From: SZUA-38 sp965212525
Lineage (GTDB): Bacteria > Pseudomonadota > Gammaproteobacteria > Xanthomonadales > SZUA-38
Direction of reading: 5' to 3'
DNA: 64,000 nucleotides
Assembly (NCBI GenBank): GCA_965212525.1
Contig: CBDBVC010000026.1
Location: forward strand, 1-64,000
Part shown: positions 20,064 to 28,479 of the stretch, piece by piece
How the letters are laid out: each line of letters starts with the position of its first letter
Position numbering within the stretch: position 1 is the first letter of the stretch
Notes under the pieces: model-generated
Database searches by the model: none
What the model saw: only the letters and a program-made list of their open reading frames with translations
What the model was told of the DNA's origin: nothing
Position numbers and translations under genes: made by a program

Positions 20064-21524
20064 ATGACATTCAACACCAGTGAACTCGCACTGCTTATTC
20101 CTGAAATTCTATTGCTGACAATGGCTTGTATTGTGTTGTTGGCAGATTTGTTCATTTCTGAACAACGCCGCGGCATTACCTATCTGCTATCCATTGCCGC
20201 ACTGGTGTTCACCGGTATTGCCATCATGCGCCTGCATGACGGTGATGCCATCGCCACTCAGGTGGTGATGAACGGTGCCTTCATTCGTGACCAGATGGGC
20301 GATGTCCTCAAGTTGTTCATACTGATCGTCACCGGTGCAGTGTTTGTCTATTCCAAGGCCTATCTGCGCGAACGCTCCCTGTTCAAGGGTGAGTTCTACG
20401 TGCTCTGTCTGTTTGCCGTTCTTGGCATGATGGTCATCATCTCGTCTGCCAACATGCTGAGTCTGTACCTGGGCATCGAACTGCTGGCACTGTCAACCTA
20501 TGCACTGGTTGCACTTAACCGGGATTCGGCCAGTGCATCCGAATCGGCAATGAAATACTTCGTGCTGGGTGCGATGGCATCCGGCCTGCTGCTGTATGGC
20601 ATCTCGATGATCTACGGTGCCACCGGCACCATCGATTTCACCGAGATGGCGCAGACCATTGCCTCGGGTGATGTCAACAAGATGGTTCTGAGTTTTGGAC
20701 TGGTCTTCGTGGTTATTGGTCTGGCTTTCAAATTCGGTGCCGTGCCGTTTCACATGTGGCTGCCCGACGTCTATCAGGGTGCACCCACGGCGGTGACACT
20801 ATTCATCAGTTCGGCACCCAAGATGGCCGCTTTTGCCCTTGCCATACGCCTGCTCGATTTCGGCCTTGGTCAGTTGATGGAACACTGGCAACAGATGCTG
20901 ATGATCCTGGCCGTGCTGTCACTGATGATCGGCAACGTGGTCGCCATCGCCCAGACCAATATCAAGCGCATGCTGGCCTATTCGACAATCTCACATGTCG
21001 GTTTCATGTTGATGGGCATACTGGCAGGTACCCAGACCGGATATGCTGCCGCCATGTTCTATGCCATCACCTACTCGATCATGAGTGCCGGTGCATTCGG
21101 CGTGATAATCCTGCTGTCTCGCAAGGGCTTTGAGGCAGAGGAGCTTACGGATTTTGCCGGCCTCAACAGGCGTTCTCCATGGTATGCATTCCTGATGCTG
21201 ATGTTCATGGGTTCACTGGCAGGTTTTCCCCCATTTGTCGGATTTTTTGCAAAACTGCAGATCATCAATGCCGTGGTCGATGTCAACCTGACCTGGCTGG
21301 CAATCGTCGCTGTGGTGTTCTCTGTCATCGGTGCCTACTACTACCTGCGAGTGATCAAGCTGATGTACATGGAAGACCCTGTGGACGAGCATGCCATCAC
21401 ACCTCGCGTCGATATTGCCACTGTATTGAGTGTGAACGGAATGCTGCAGCTGGTGCTGAGTATCTTTGCCGGCCCGCTGATCGCTCTCTGTGCCGTTGCT
21501 GTCGCTGGTATTCCGGGAAGCTGA
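20064..21524 (+). CDS. nuoN: NADH-quinone oxidoreductase subunit N
   Basis: Third antiporter-like subunit, 486 aa, closing the operon. Motifs: LGIELLALSTYALVALNRD, FHMWLPDVYQGAPTAVTLF, IKRMLAYSTISHVGFMLMG. All fourteen nuo genes are present, in the canonical order, with no frame break. Confidence 0.97.
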   Translation: MTFNTSELALLIPEILLLTMACIVLLADLFISEQRRGITYLLSIAALVFTGIAIMRLHDGDAIATQVVMNGAFIRDQMGDVLKLFILIVTGAVFVYSKAYLRERSLFKGEFYVLCLFAVLGMMVIISSANMLSLYLGIELLALSTYALVALNRDSASASESAMKYFVLGAMASGLLLYGISMIYGATGTIDFTEMAQTIASGDVNKMVLSFGLVFVVIGLAFKFGAVPFHMWLPDVYQGAPTAVTLFISSAPKMAAFALAIRLLDFGLGQLMEHWQQMLMILAVLSLMIGNVVAIAQTNIKRMLAYSTISHVGFMLMGILAGTQTGYAAAMFYAITYSIMSAGAFGVIILLSRKGFEAEELTDFAGLNRRSPWYAFLMLMFMGSLAGFPPFVGFFAKLQIINAVVDVNLTWLAIVAVVFSVIGAYYYLRVIKLMYMEDPVDEHAITPRVDIATVLSVNGMLQLVLSIFAGPLIALCAVAVAGIPGS

Positions 21525-21572
21525 GTAGTCATCGAGACAAACAGCCCTTCATATCTGTCAGAGACTGCCATG

Positions 21573-21589
21573 CTGTGGCGCTGCCACAG
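21573..21589 (+). terminator. Hairpin after nuoN
   Basis: Perfect 7-bp stem ctgtggc/gccacag with a 3-base loop, 48 bases after the nuoN stop and 28 bases before the next start. No T-run follows, so it may only attenuate transcription into the downstream protease gene. Confidence 0.35.
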
Positions 21590-21617
21590 GGACCCGAAGT
21601 GATCTTTCGTGTGGCCG

Positions 21618-23474
21618 ATGACTGAACGTTTCAGTCGGCCATGGGCATTCGGGCTGATACTGATGCTTCTCGCACAGGTCGGTACCGTACGAGCAAGTAC
21701 TGAAATCCCTGACATTGACGCCAGTGCGATGGATAGCAGTTCGCTGTTCAACGATCATCTTGTCCAGCAGTATGTTCTCGAATACCGGCGAATCCTGTCC
21801 GTATATGACCATTACCTTGATGACAATCCGGATGCACTGGACGTGCGTATCGAGCGTTGCCTGTTCATCCAGCAGATCGCCTGGTCAGAATCGTACTTTG
21901 TTGAAGACAGCGCTGCGGCATATGATGAGTGCAATACACGTCTGAGTGAGGATCATGGCGATGATCCCAAGGTGCAGATCTATCTGCTGAACGAGCTGTG
22001 GGGTGAGGAAGCCATTGCCCGACTGGATGAGCTGCTGACCGTCTCCTATGCCGACTGGTCTGATGAAGACCGATTCACCTTCTACAAGCAGGCCACCAAC
22101 ATTCTCTGGCGCAACGGTGAGGCACTCAAGGCCATCGCCTACGCCAGACTGGCGCTGGATATTCGAGATGACCCTGAAACCCGTCTGATACTTGCCGAGA
22201 GCCTGATCAGTCGAGATTTGCCCGATGAAGCCAGAACACACCTGGCCCGGATTGCATTACCCGGTGACAAGTCCTGGCTGGTGTTGCGACAGCTGACGGC
22301 ATGGCTTGATCTGGGCAGTATTGCAGAGGCTGAGGCCCTGATGCCCAGCGTGGACCCTGAATCAATCAGTGGTTATGAACGCGCGAGAATCGATGCAAAA
22401 CTGTCTATCATCAGGGGGGCAGGGGAATGGAAACAGGTCATCACCAAGGCATTCGAGGACACGATCTATTCTGTGGATGACGCCATCGGGCTGTTCAACT
22501 ATTCACTTGCCCATGGAACGGCGGAGACTGCAGAGCACACCTATCTGATGCTGAAGACCCAGTTTCCCGACGCCGATCTGTTTCTGCAGCACCGATCGAA
22601 CCTGATAGAACGTTTTGACGAGATCAGCTGGTCATGGGTGGATGCAGTCAATGGCTGGTTGTGGATCGTCCTTCTGCTCGCAGTGCTGATCGTTCCGGGT
22701 TTGATTATTTTACCGGTCCATTATCGGTCTCTGATCAGGCAACGGCGACATCAGATGCGATGGCCGCACCATCAGATCAGTCGCTGGACACTGAAGCATG
22801 CCTGGCTGGTGCTGAGTTTCCTCATCATCAGTGACATGGTGGCACTGGCATGGGTCAATTTTGATGCCTTCGCTAACCTGTTTCAGGATGAGGTTCTGGA
22901 AATCGAATGGGCTCAGCATGATCTTGCTCAGATGTTCACGATCACCATGCTGATGTCACTGGGGTTTGTGTTTCTCATGATGCCCTGGTCTGCGGGCGTC
23001 TACCGTTTCGGTTCGTTCTCCGTCATGGGTACCATTGGTCGTGCATTGTGTCTGGCCGTGTTGATGCTGATCCTCAATGCCATCCTCAAGCGGATAATGG
23101 GGGTCGAGACGAACGAGATAGTGCCGGGTGGTATCACACAGACCATGACCGCACTGTCGGCGTTCAAATCCGAATATGGTTCACTGGCGTTGTTTGTGGC
23201 AGTCGGCCTGGCCGTTCCGCTGATCGAGGAAACCTTCTTTCGGGGTGTGCTGCTCAATGCCATGGCCAAACACATCAGCTTCGGCTGGGCGAATCTGATC
23301 CAGGCACTGTTGTTCATGGTGATTCATGAAGAAGTGCGTTTCTATATCTACTATGCCACCATTGGTCTGGTCGCCGGCTACATGACACGGAAATCCGGCA
23401 GCCTGATGACCGCCATACTGACACATGTCTTTATCAATTCAATGGCGGCGTTGGCCATCATTCACTTTTTCTGA
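21618..23474 (+). CDS. Membrane protein: N-terminal repeat-helical domain plus CPBP (CAAX-type) metalloprotease domain
   Basis: The N-terminus MTERFSRPWAFGLILMLLAQ...VRAS looks like a signal peptide. About 330 residues of helical, TPR-like sequence follow, presumably periplasmic. Then come about seven hydrophobic segments from WVDAVNGWLWIVLLLAVLIV onward. The last part has the CPBP glutamic intramembrane protease motifs: EETFFRGVLLNA (EExxxR), LLFMVIHEE and THVFINSMA (HxxxN). Substrate unknown; bacterial relatives include Abi-type and peptide-processing proteases. 618 aa is long for the family because of the N-terminal domain. The ATG at 21618 is preferred over the GTG three codons earlier. 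Confidence 0.82.
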   Translation: MTERFSRPWAFGLILMLLAQVGTVRASTEIPDIDASAMDSSSLFNDHLVQQYVLEYRRILSVYDHYLDDNPDALDVRIERCLFIQQIAWSESYFVEDSAAAYDECNTRLSEDHGDDPKVQIYLLNELWGEEAIARLDELLTVSYADWSDEDRFTFYKQATNILWRNGEALKAIAYARLALDIRDDPETRLILAESLISRDLPDEARTHLARIALPGDKSWLVLRQLTAWLDLGSIAEAEALMPSVDPESISGYERARIDAKLSIIRGAGEWKQVITKAFEDTIYSVDDAIGLFNYSLAHGTAETAEHTYLMLKTQFPDADLFLQHRSNLIERFDEISWSWVDAVNGWLWIVLLLAVLIVPGLIILPVHYRSLIRQRRHQMRWPHHQISRWTLKHAWLVLSFLIISDMVALAWVNFDAFANLFQDEVLEIEWAQHDLAQMFTITMLMSLGFVFLMMPWSAGVYRFGSFSVMGTIGRALCLAVLMLILNAILKRIMGVETNEIVPGGITQTMTALSAFKSEYGSLALFVAVGLAVPLIEETFFRGVLLNAMAKHISFGWANLIQALLFMVIHEEVRFYIYYATIGLVAGYMTRKSGSLMTAILTHVFINSMAALAIIHFF

Positions 23475-23482
23475 GTCGAGAT

Positions 23483-24046
23483 TCAGCTGTTGTCGTAGGC
23501 TTGTCGCAACCAGCCAATCAGTGCATCATCCACCTCATCTTCCGCAGTGATGCGTACCCGATGTGAGACCATGCTGTTGAAACTCCCCGAGTCCTCAAGC
23601 CGCTCGGTGCTTGCCTCACCCTTGAGGTTGATTCCCACATCCAGTCGTGTTTTTGTCGAGGGCTGCAACAGGGCAAACTGCTTGTTTCGGCGGCAGCTGA
23701 CATAGGCCTTTTTCGGCGACAGCTCGACATCCGTTCCGAATCCACTGATTGCTTCGGTGAGCCTGTCGTAAATGGATCGCAGCGATTCCTTTCCGCGATA
23801 CTGGTTGTCGATCAGCGAATCCGGGCTGTTGTCGACTGGTTGCCCGGCCTGGCGGTACTGGTGCGCCACCAGATTGGCAAATCCGTGGGTCATGCCATGG
23901 TCGGCCTTGAGGAACTTGACGATTTCACCGTGTTTCTCGAGCGGCTGTGTCTTGCACAGTGCCAGCCATTCATCCAGAGAACGGCCAGTTTTCTCTGGCA
24001 TGTTCCGTATCATGGACTGGGCCATTTCTTCAGGTGATTTGGGCAT
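23483..24046 (-). CDS. DUF4287/DUF5655 domain protein
   Basis: Small cytosolic protein, about 187 aa from the ATG at 24046 (preceded by gagag); a longer frame reaches 24157. The N-terminal half MPKSPEEMAQSMIRNMPEKTG...EWLALCK...GEIVKFLKADHGMTHGFAN matches DUF4287. The C-terminal half SIYDRLTEAISGFGTDVELSPKKAYVSCRRNKQFALLQPSTKTRLDVGINLKG matches DUF5655. The molecular role of both domains is unknown. It converges on the protease gene with an 8-base gap. Confidence 0.8.
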   Translation of the reverse strand: MPKSPEEMAQSMIRNMPEKTGRSLDEWLALCKTQPLEKHGEIVKFLKADHGMTHGFANLVAHQYRQAGQPVDNSPDSLIDNQYRGKESLRSIYDRLTEAISGFGTDVELSPKKAYVSCRRNKQFALLQPSTKTRLDVGINLKGEASTERLEDSGSFNSMVSHRVRITAEDEVDDALIGWLRQAYDNS

Positions 24047-24276
24047 GCTGATCTCTCGGGTTGTTACTGTTCCCCTGATCATACGGCATGACAGTGCATT
24101 TTTCAGTGCATCGGGCAGGCTGGTCATGTTCATCAGTTTTTCAGCCCTGGTGATCAAGACAGAATTTCAGTCCACTCATGCCTGAGACACCGGTCACACA
24201 TCGGTGGCTTCAATTTCGCCCCGACAGTCGTTAATCTGTATACTCTGCATTTGACGGGTGCACAGAACCGAGATAG

Positions 24277-24825
24277 ATGCTAGCCGAAACAAGCGCGTCA
24301 CTGCTGAGCCGGGTACGAAACGGCCATGCAGGGGCAAGACAGGAAACCCTCAGTCTTTACCAGAAACGCTTCCATCACTGGGTGCAGCTGCGCATGTCAC
24401 CCCAGATGCAGGCACACGTCTCCATTGAAGACCTCATCAGTGAGGCACTCAATCGGTCACTCGACTATCTGATACAGTTCAGTCATGTGCGTGAAGGCTC
24501 ATTCATCGTCTACTTCAGGCAGCAACTGCAGAATTCACTGGATCAGCTGGTCAATCCGGACAGTGGTGTCACATCGACGATCACCGTCACTCACGACATT
24601 GATCTCCACAAACTGGCGGATACCGATGCGCTGGAAAATTATGAACGAGCACTGGGACAGTTGCAGGAGATTCAGCGCGAAGCCGTGATCCTGAAGGCAG
24701 AGCTGCATCTGGACAATACGGCGATTGCAGCAGCACTTGACTGTCCCTCTGCCAATGCTGCCAGAAACCTGGTGGTTCGCAGCCTGTTGCGATTGTCCGA
24801 ACTTATGGAGGGCGATGCGGCATGA
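24277..24825 (+). CDS. ECF-type sigma-70 family RNA polymerase sigma factor
   Basis: 182 aa. The N-terminal half fits sigma region 2 (LLSRVRNGHAGARQETLSLY...VSIEDLISEALNRSLDYLIQF). The C-terminal half fits region 4 with a helix-turn-helix (LQEIQREAVILKAELHLDNTAIAAALDCPSANAARNLVVRSLLRL). The style resembles ECF factors encoded beside membrane Ser/Thr kinases. No anti-sigma factor is nearby; instead its stop overlaps the ATG of the pseudokinase gene by four bases, which strongly suggests a functional pair. Targets unknown. Confidence 0.78.
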   Translation: MLAETSASLLSRVRNGHAGARQETLSLYQKRFHHWVQLRMSPQMQAHVSIEDLISEALNRSLDYLIQFSHVREGSFIVYFRQQLQNSLDQLVNPDSGVTSTITVTHDIDLHKLADTDALENYERALGQLQEIQREAVILKAELHLDNTAIAAALDCPSANAARNLVVRSLLRLSELMEGDAA

Positions 24826-27500
24826 ACCCGACACGACTCAAGGCCATGAAGGTGGCGGCTGGTATCGCCGATGGGTGCAGTCGATCAGGCAGTGACACCG
24901 GTGATGTGAGAATGGATCTGCCCGAGGGTTATCAGGCCCTGCAAACACTTGAACAGATCGCGACCATACACAGACCACCCTGGCTGGATAATTCACCTCA
25001 GAACGATACCGATCAGAATCCTGGCATGCCACTGAGATGGGGTCATCTGTATATCAACGATCAGGTGCACACATCGGATTCCATCGATGAATACGTGGCC
25101 TACGATCCCGTTCTGGATCGCGATGTCCTGCTGGTTCTCATCGACGAACATCACATCGTCGATGAAACAAATTTCGGGTTTCTGCACCGTGTTCGATCCA
25201 TCGCTGCACTGAGACACAGCCAGCTCATTCCGGTGTATGGTGCAGACCAGAACAACGGCAGGGCCGGCTACTGGCGAGACATCGATACAAGCGGTATACC
25301 ATTACTGGAACAGGAAAGCCGCTGCTGGAGCCCGGATGAAGTGAGCCGACTGGCAGCGGAAGTGTCTGAAGTGCTCACGGCGATACATGAAGCCGATCTG
25401 GTGCACGGTGGTATCAATCTGCTGTCGATTCGCAGTCGTGGCGATGCACCGGTTCTGCTCGACCAGTTGCGTTACAACAACGGCTACGATGAAAACGGTG
25501 CAGACAGCCCGCATCTGCAGTGCACGCTGGCGCCGGAGCTGTACGTCAATGCGATTCCCAATCCGGCCATCGACATGTTTGCTCTGGGCGCATTGTGCTG
25601 TTATCTGCTGACCGGCAAGTATCCGTTCCAGGTCAGGCAGGCAGATCCTGAGGAGTCGGCTGAGGGTGAGGAAACCGAAGCGGGATATCAGGTTCGCGAA
25701 CTGACTCCCTTGAGTTCCATCGATTCGTCAATTCCCGAGACCACAAGTCAGTGGGTGGATGAACTGCTCAGCGAGGACCCGGACAAGCGTCCGACGGCCG
25801 GTCAGCCTGCAACAACGCCTGAGTCCCGCTGCACACAGTGACGGTATTACAACCCCGGTTAGCCGAGCCGTCACAAGAGAGCAGCTGCCGGTGGGGTACA
25901 AGGCACTGTGGGCCATGGTCGGCACCCTGCTGCTGGCCGTTGCCGTCATCAGTTTCCGCTTCTATCAGGCCAGTCCTGGCACTGTCGCCGGCGCAACCAC
26001 GGCAGACTCATCACAGACAGGAACAGTGCAGGAGAATCAGTCGGATCAGGACCTGCGGCTGGCCGATCGTCGCTTGCTGCTGGCTGAACTCATCGCCGAT
26101 GGTCAACAGCAGATAGTTGATCTTGATCAGGTGATCTCGGTATTTGCCACCGAGCTCTCCGATCGCAGCAGCATGGAGCCGGTGGCCATGCGAGACTGGC
26201 AGGTCGAACTGGCCCGAGCCTACCGTCTGATCGGCTCGGATGATGCATCGATCGCCATGTTCGAACAGGCTCTGCAACCGATAGCAGGTGTGGATACCAA
26301 CATGTTCGATCTCGCCGATGTCGACCTGGAGCGAATACAGTTCATGCTTGATCGGGATGAATTGTCAGCCGCAGAGAAGGCGCTGTCTTCCGGTCCCCTG
26401 TCACGACTTCCTGACAATCATGAGATGTCAGCAACGCGACTGCTGATGCTGGGCACACTGCAACTGGGTCAGCAACGTTATCAGGAAGCCGAGCAGACCC
26501 TGCTCAATCTGATGACAGCCGATTCGGTCAATCCGGCAGAAGGCAGCGATGAAACGCGCGCTTCGATGAAGCAGCAGGCCAAATCCCTGCTGGCAAAAAC
26601 CTATCACAATCAGGGGCGATACAGGCAGGCGGTGCGACACAGGCAGCAATTGCTCGACACGGCACTGGCCGATGGCAGCGGCCGGATTGACATATTGCAA
26701 CTGCGCCACGACCTGGCGGACAGTCTGGTCGGGGCAGGGTAGCTATAGCGAGTCGGTGCGTGTGATCAATGATGGCCTGTCCGAACTGAATCAGATGACG
26801 GAGCCAAACACGTTCCAGCGCGTTCGATTCCTGCAGCAACTGGCGCTGGTCAGTCAGCTTGGTGGAGAAATGGTAACCGCACAGAATTTCCTCTCGCGAG
26901 CCATGAAACTGGCGCTTGAGGATGAGGAAATGGATCAGGTCAAACTGATCGAGTTGCGCATCAAGCAGGCGGAAGTGAATCTTGCATTGCGGGATTTCGA
27001 TTCGGCACGTCAGATACTGAGGCACAATGTCGTCGATGCCAGCGAGCAGCTGGGCAGGGAGCACTACCTGACACTGTCCAGTGAGTACCTGCTGGGCCGA
27101 TACCAGATCGAAACAGGTCAGTTCAAGCGTGGTGAAATACTGCTGCGCGAGATTCTTGATCGGGTTGGCGTCGAAGGCCGAAGGCAGAAGCAACTGAGAT
27201 TTGATATCGAGGATCATATTGCGATTGGTCTCAGTGGTCAGAACAATTATCTGGAAGCGGAAAAGCTTCATCTGTCGGTGCTCGAGTCAAAGCAGGCCTA
27301 TTACGGTGACGACCATCTGGAGACCATGAACACGCTGGAACGCCTGGCTGACACACTGCAACAATCTGGACAGTTGCTCAATGCGTCTGAATCCTTCCAG
27401 AGGCTCGTGTCGGTGCGCAGTGCCCAGTTACCCGGTGGTCCATCGTGATATTCTTCGCGCCCAGCGCAAACTCAACAACCTGAACCAGGCCGGTTCATGA
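24822..27500 (+). CDS. Membrane pseudokinase with TPR-like extracytoplasmic domain (three apparent frameshifts)
   Basis: Reconstructed 891-aa protein. Residues about 70-326 have a protein-kinase fold, but the catalytic residues are gone: the VAIK position reads DVLLVLI (no Lys), HRDxxxxN reads HGGINLLS and DFG reads LDQ; only LAPEL (APE) and DMFALGALCCYLLTGKYPF remain. A single membrane helix follows (ALWAMVGTLLLAVAVISF), then about 500 residues of helical TPR-like repeats (LGQQRYQEAEQTLLNL, TYHNQGRYRQAVRHRQQLL, YLEAEKLHLSVLESKQAYYG). One-base insertions are inferred near 25800, 26734 and 27431; corrected, the frame ends at 27498-27500. Probably a non-catalytic sensor or scaffold controlling the upstream sigma factor. 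Confidence 0.75.
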
Positions 27501-27532
27501 TTGTCTGCGCTGAAGTGGATTGCATGATATTG

Positions 27533-27619
27533 TGATACAGAAGGTCAGGATCGAACTGACACGCCCATTACTGGAACCAACCCCTCAAGCTGGCACGTTT
27601 ACCAGTACGCCACATCTGC
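27533..27619 (-). tRNA. tRNA-Leu(GAG)-like, imperfect
   Basis: Class II layout. The acceptor gcagatg pairs with cttctgt with one U-U mismatch and a terminal G-U. The D-stem is gcg/cgt, the anticodon stem ccagc/gttgg with loop ttgaggg (GAG), a 16-base variable arm contains tcca-gtaa-tggg, and the T-arm gtcag-ttcgatc-ctgac is perfect. Discriminator A is followed by TCA instead of CCA. It duplicates the anticodon of the good tRNA-Leu at 6942 but is a different sequence. Confidence 0.6.
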
Positions 27620-27627
27620 AATTTGAC

Positions 27628-27705
27628 TGGTACCGACGGCAGGATCCCAACCTTCAGTTGAACTGAATATAACTCAGCTGCGTTTGTCGATTTCACCACG
27701 TCGGT
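27628..27705 (-). tRNA. tRNA-like gene, anticodon TAT (Ile?), degenerate
   Basis: The acceptor accgacg/cgtcggt is perfect and CCA is encoded. The D-stem gtg/cgc has a loop without the usual GG. The anticodon stem gctga/tcagt encloses gttatat, reading TAT. The T-arm is poor: gaagg-ttgggat-cctgc has one mismatch and lacks the TTC of the T-loop. Identity is tentative; it could be a decayed or specialised tRNA. Confidence 0.45.
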
Positions 27706-27711
27706 GTTCTC

Positions 27712-27789
27712 TGGTAGCCATCTCCGGATTCGAACCGGAATGCACCTGATTCTGAAACAGGCACCACTACCTATTCCCGTCAGATGGCT
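27712..27789 (-). tRNA. tRNA-like gene, anticodon CAG with short variable loop
   Basis: The acceptor agccatc/gatggct is perfect, the T-arm tccgg-ttcgaat-ccgga is perfect, and CCA is encoded. The anticodon stem cctgt/tcagg has a U-U pair next to loop ttcagaa, giving CAG (leucine codon CUG). The variable loop is only five bases, whereas leucine tRNAs need a long arm. The D-stem has a G-G mismatch. Charging identity is therefore unclear. Confidence 0.5.
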
Positions 27790-27825
27790 GATGATGTGTG
27801 TTCACGAGAGTTTGGCTGATCGAAT

Positions 27826-27902
27826 TGGCGCCGCCACCAGGACTCGAACCTGGAACCCTCGGGTTCGAAGCCCGATACTCTATCCAATTGAGCTATAGCG
27901 GC
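27826..27902 (-). tRNA. tRNA-Arg(TCG)
   Basis: Well-formed class I tRNA: acceptor gccgcta/tggcggc (one G-U), anticodon stem tcggg/cccga with loop cttcgaa (TCG), T-arm ccagg-ttcgagt-cctgg, encoded CCA. A follows GG in the D-loop and the discriminator is G, both compatible with arginine identity. Anticodon UCG is uncommon in gammaproteobacteria, where ICG normally reads CGA. Confidence 0.85.
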
Positions 27903-28009
27903 ACAGTGGTTGATCTCAGGCATTGAAAGAAAACAAGGCCTGTGTGCAGACGGGCACATGATAACCGTTCAGCCTTCAGCCTGCCAGCGTTCTCTTTCAC
28001 ATCTGACCG

Positions 28010-28402
28010 TTACGCTCGACTGAATTGTCTGGATGCCCCGATCCTGTTCAGATGGTCATCTGAACATTGTGACCAGTCGCTTGCCCACTTTGCGGTCCAG
28101 TACATCAGTTTTCTGATCACAGTGATGTATTTGCGGATGGCTGTACTGGCGTCCATCATCATGGCCTCACCTTGCCCGAACAGAATCCAGCCAGGTGAAA
28201 TTCCGGTAATTTTCCCAATGGTTTGAATGAGTTGCAGGTTCGGGTGGGTGGGTTCGGTGTTTTCCACACGGTGCCAGCCGCCCTGGCTGTAGGAGATGCC
28301 ATGTGTCTTGAGTGCTTCGCGCATTTGCAGTGGCGAGAGACCGGCCACCAGTCGGGCATGCTGGATGCGTTTGGGGATACTGGTCAGTTCGTCACGCTTC
28401 AT
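28010..28402 (-). CDS. XRE-family helix-turn-helix transcriptional regulator
   Basis: 130 aa. An N-terminal Cro/CI-like HTH: IPKRIQHARLVAGLSPLQMREALKTHGISYSQGGWHRVENTEPTHPNLQLIQTIGKITGISPGWILFGQG, the layout of phage-type repressor domains. The C-terminal 50 residues (STAIRKYITVIRKLMYW...) match nothing I recognise. It sits alone between the tRNA array and the histidine kinase, 77 bases downstream of the kinase stop. Confidence 0.8.
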   Translation of the reverse strand: MKRDELTSIPKRIQHARLVAGLSPLQMREALKTHGISYSQGGWHRVENTEPTHPNLQLIQTIGKITGISPGWILFGQGEAMMMDASTAIRKYITVIRKLMYWTAKWASDWSQCSDDHLNRIGASRQFSRA

Positions 28403-28479
28403 GGAATGAGTGGATGGTCAATATCAGGCAACGGTGAGTTTTCATTGTATCACGCGGTCAATCCTGTAACGTACTGTAC

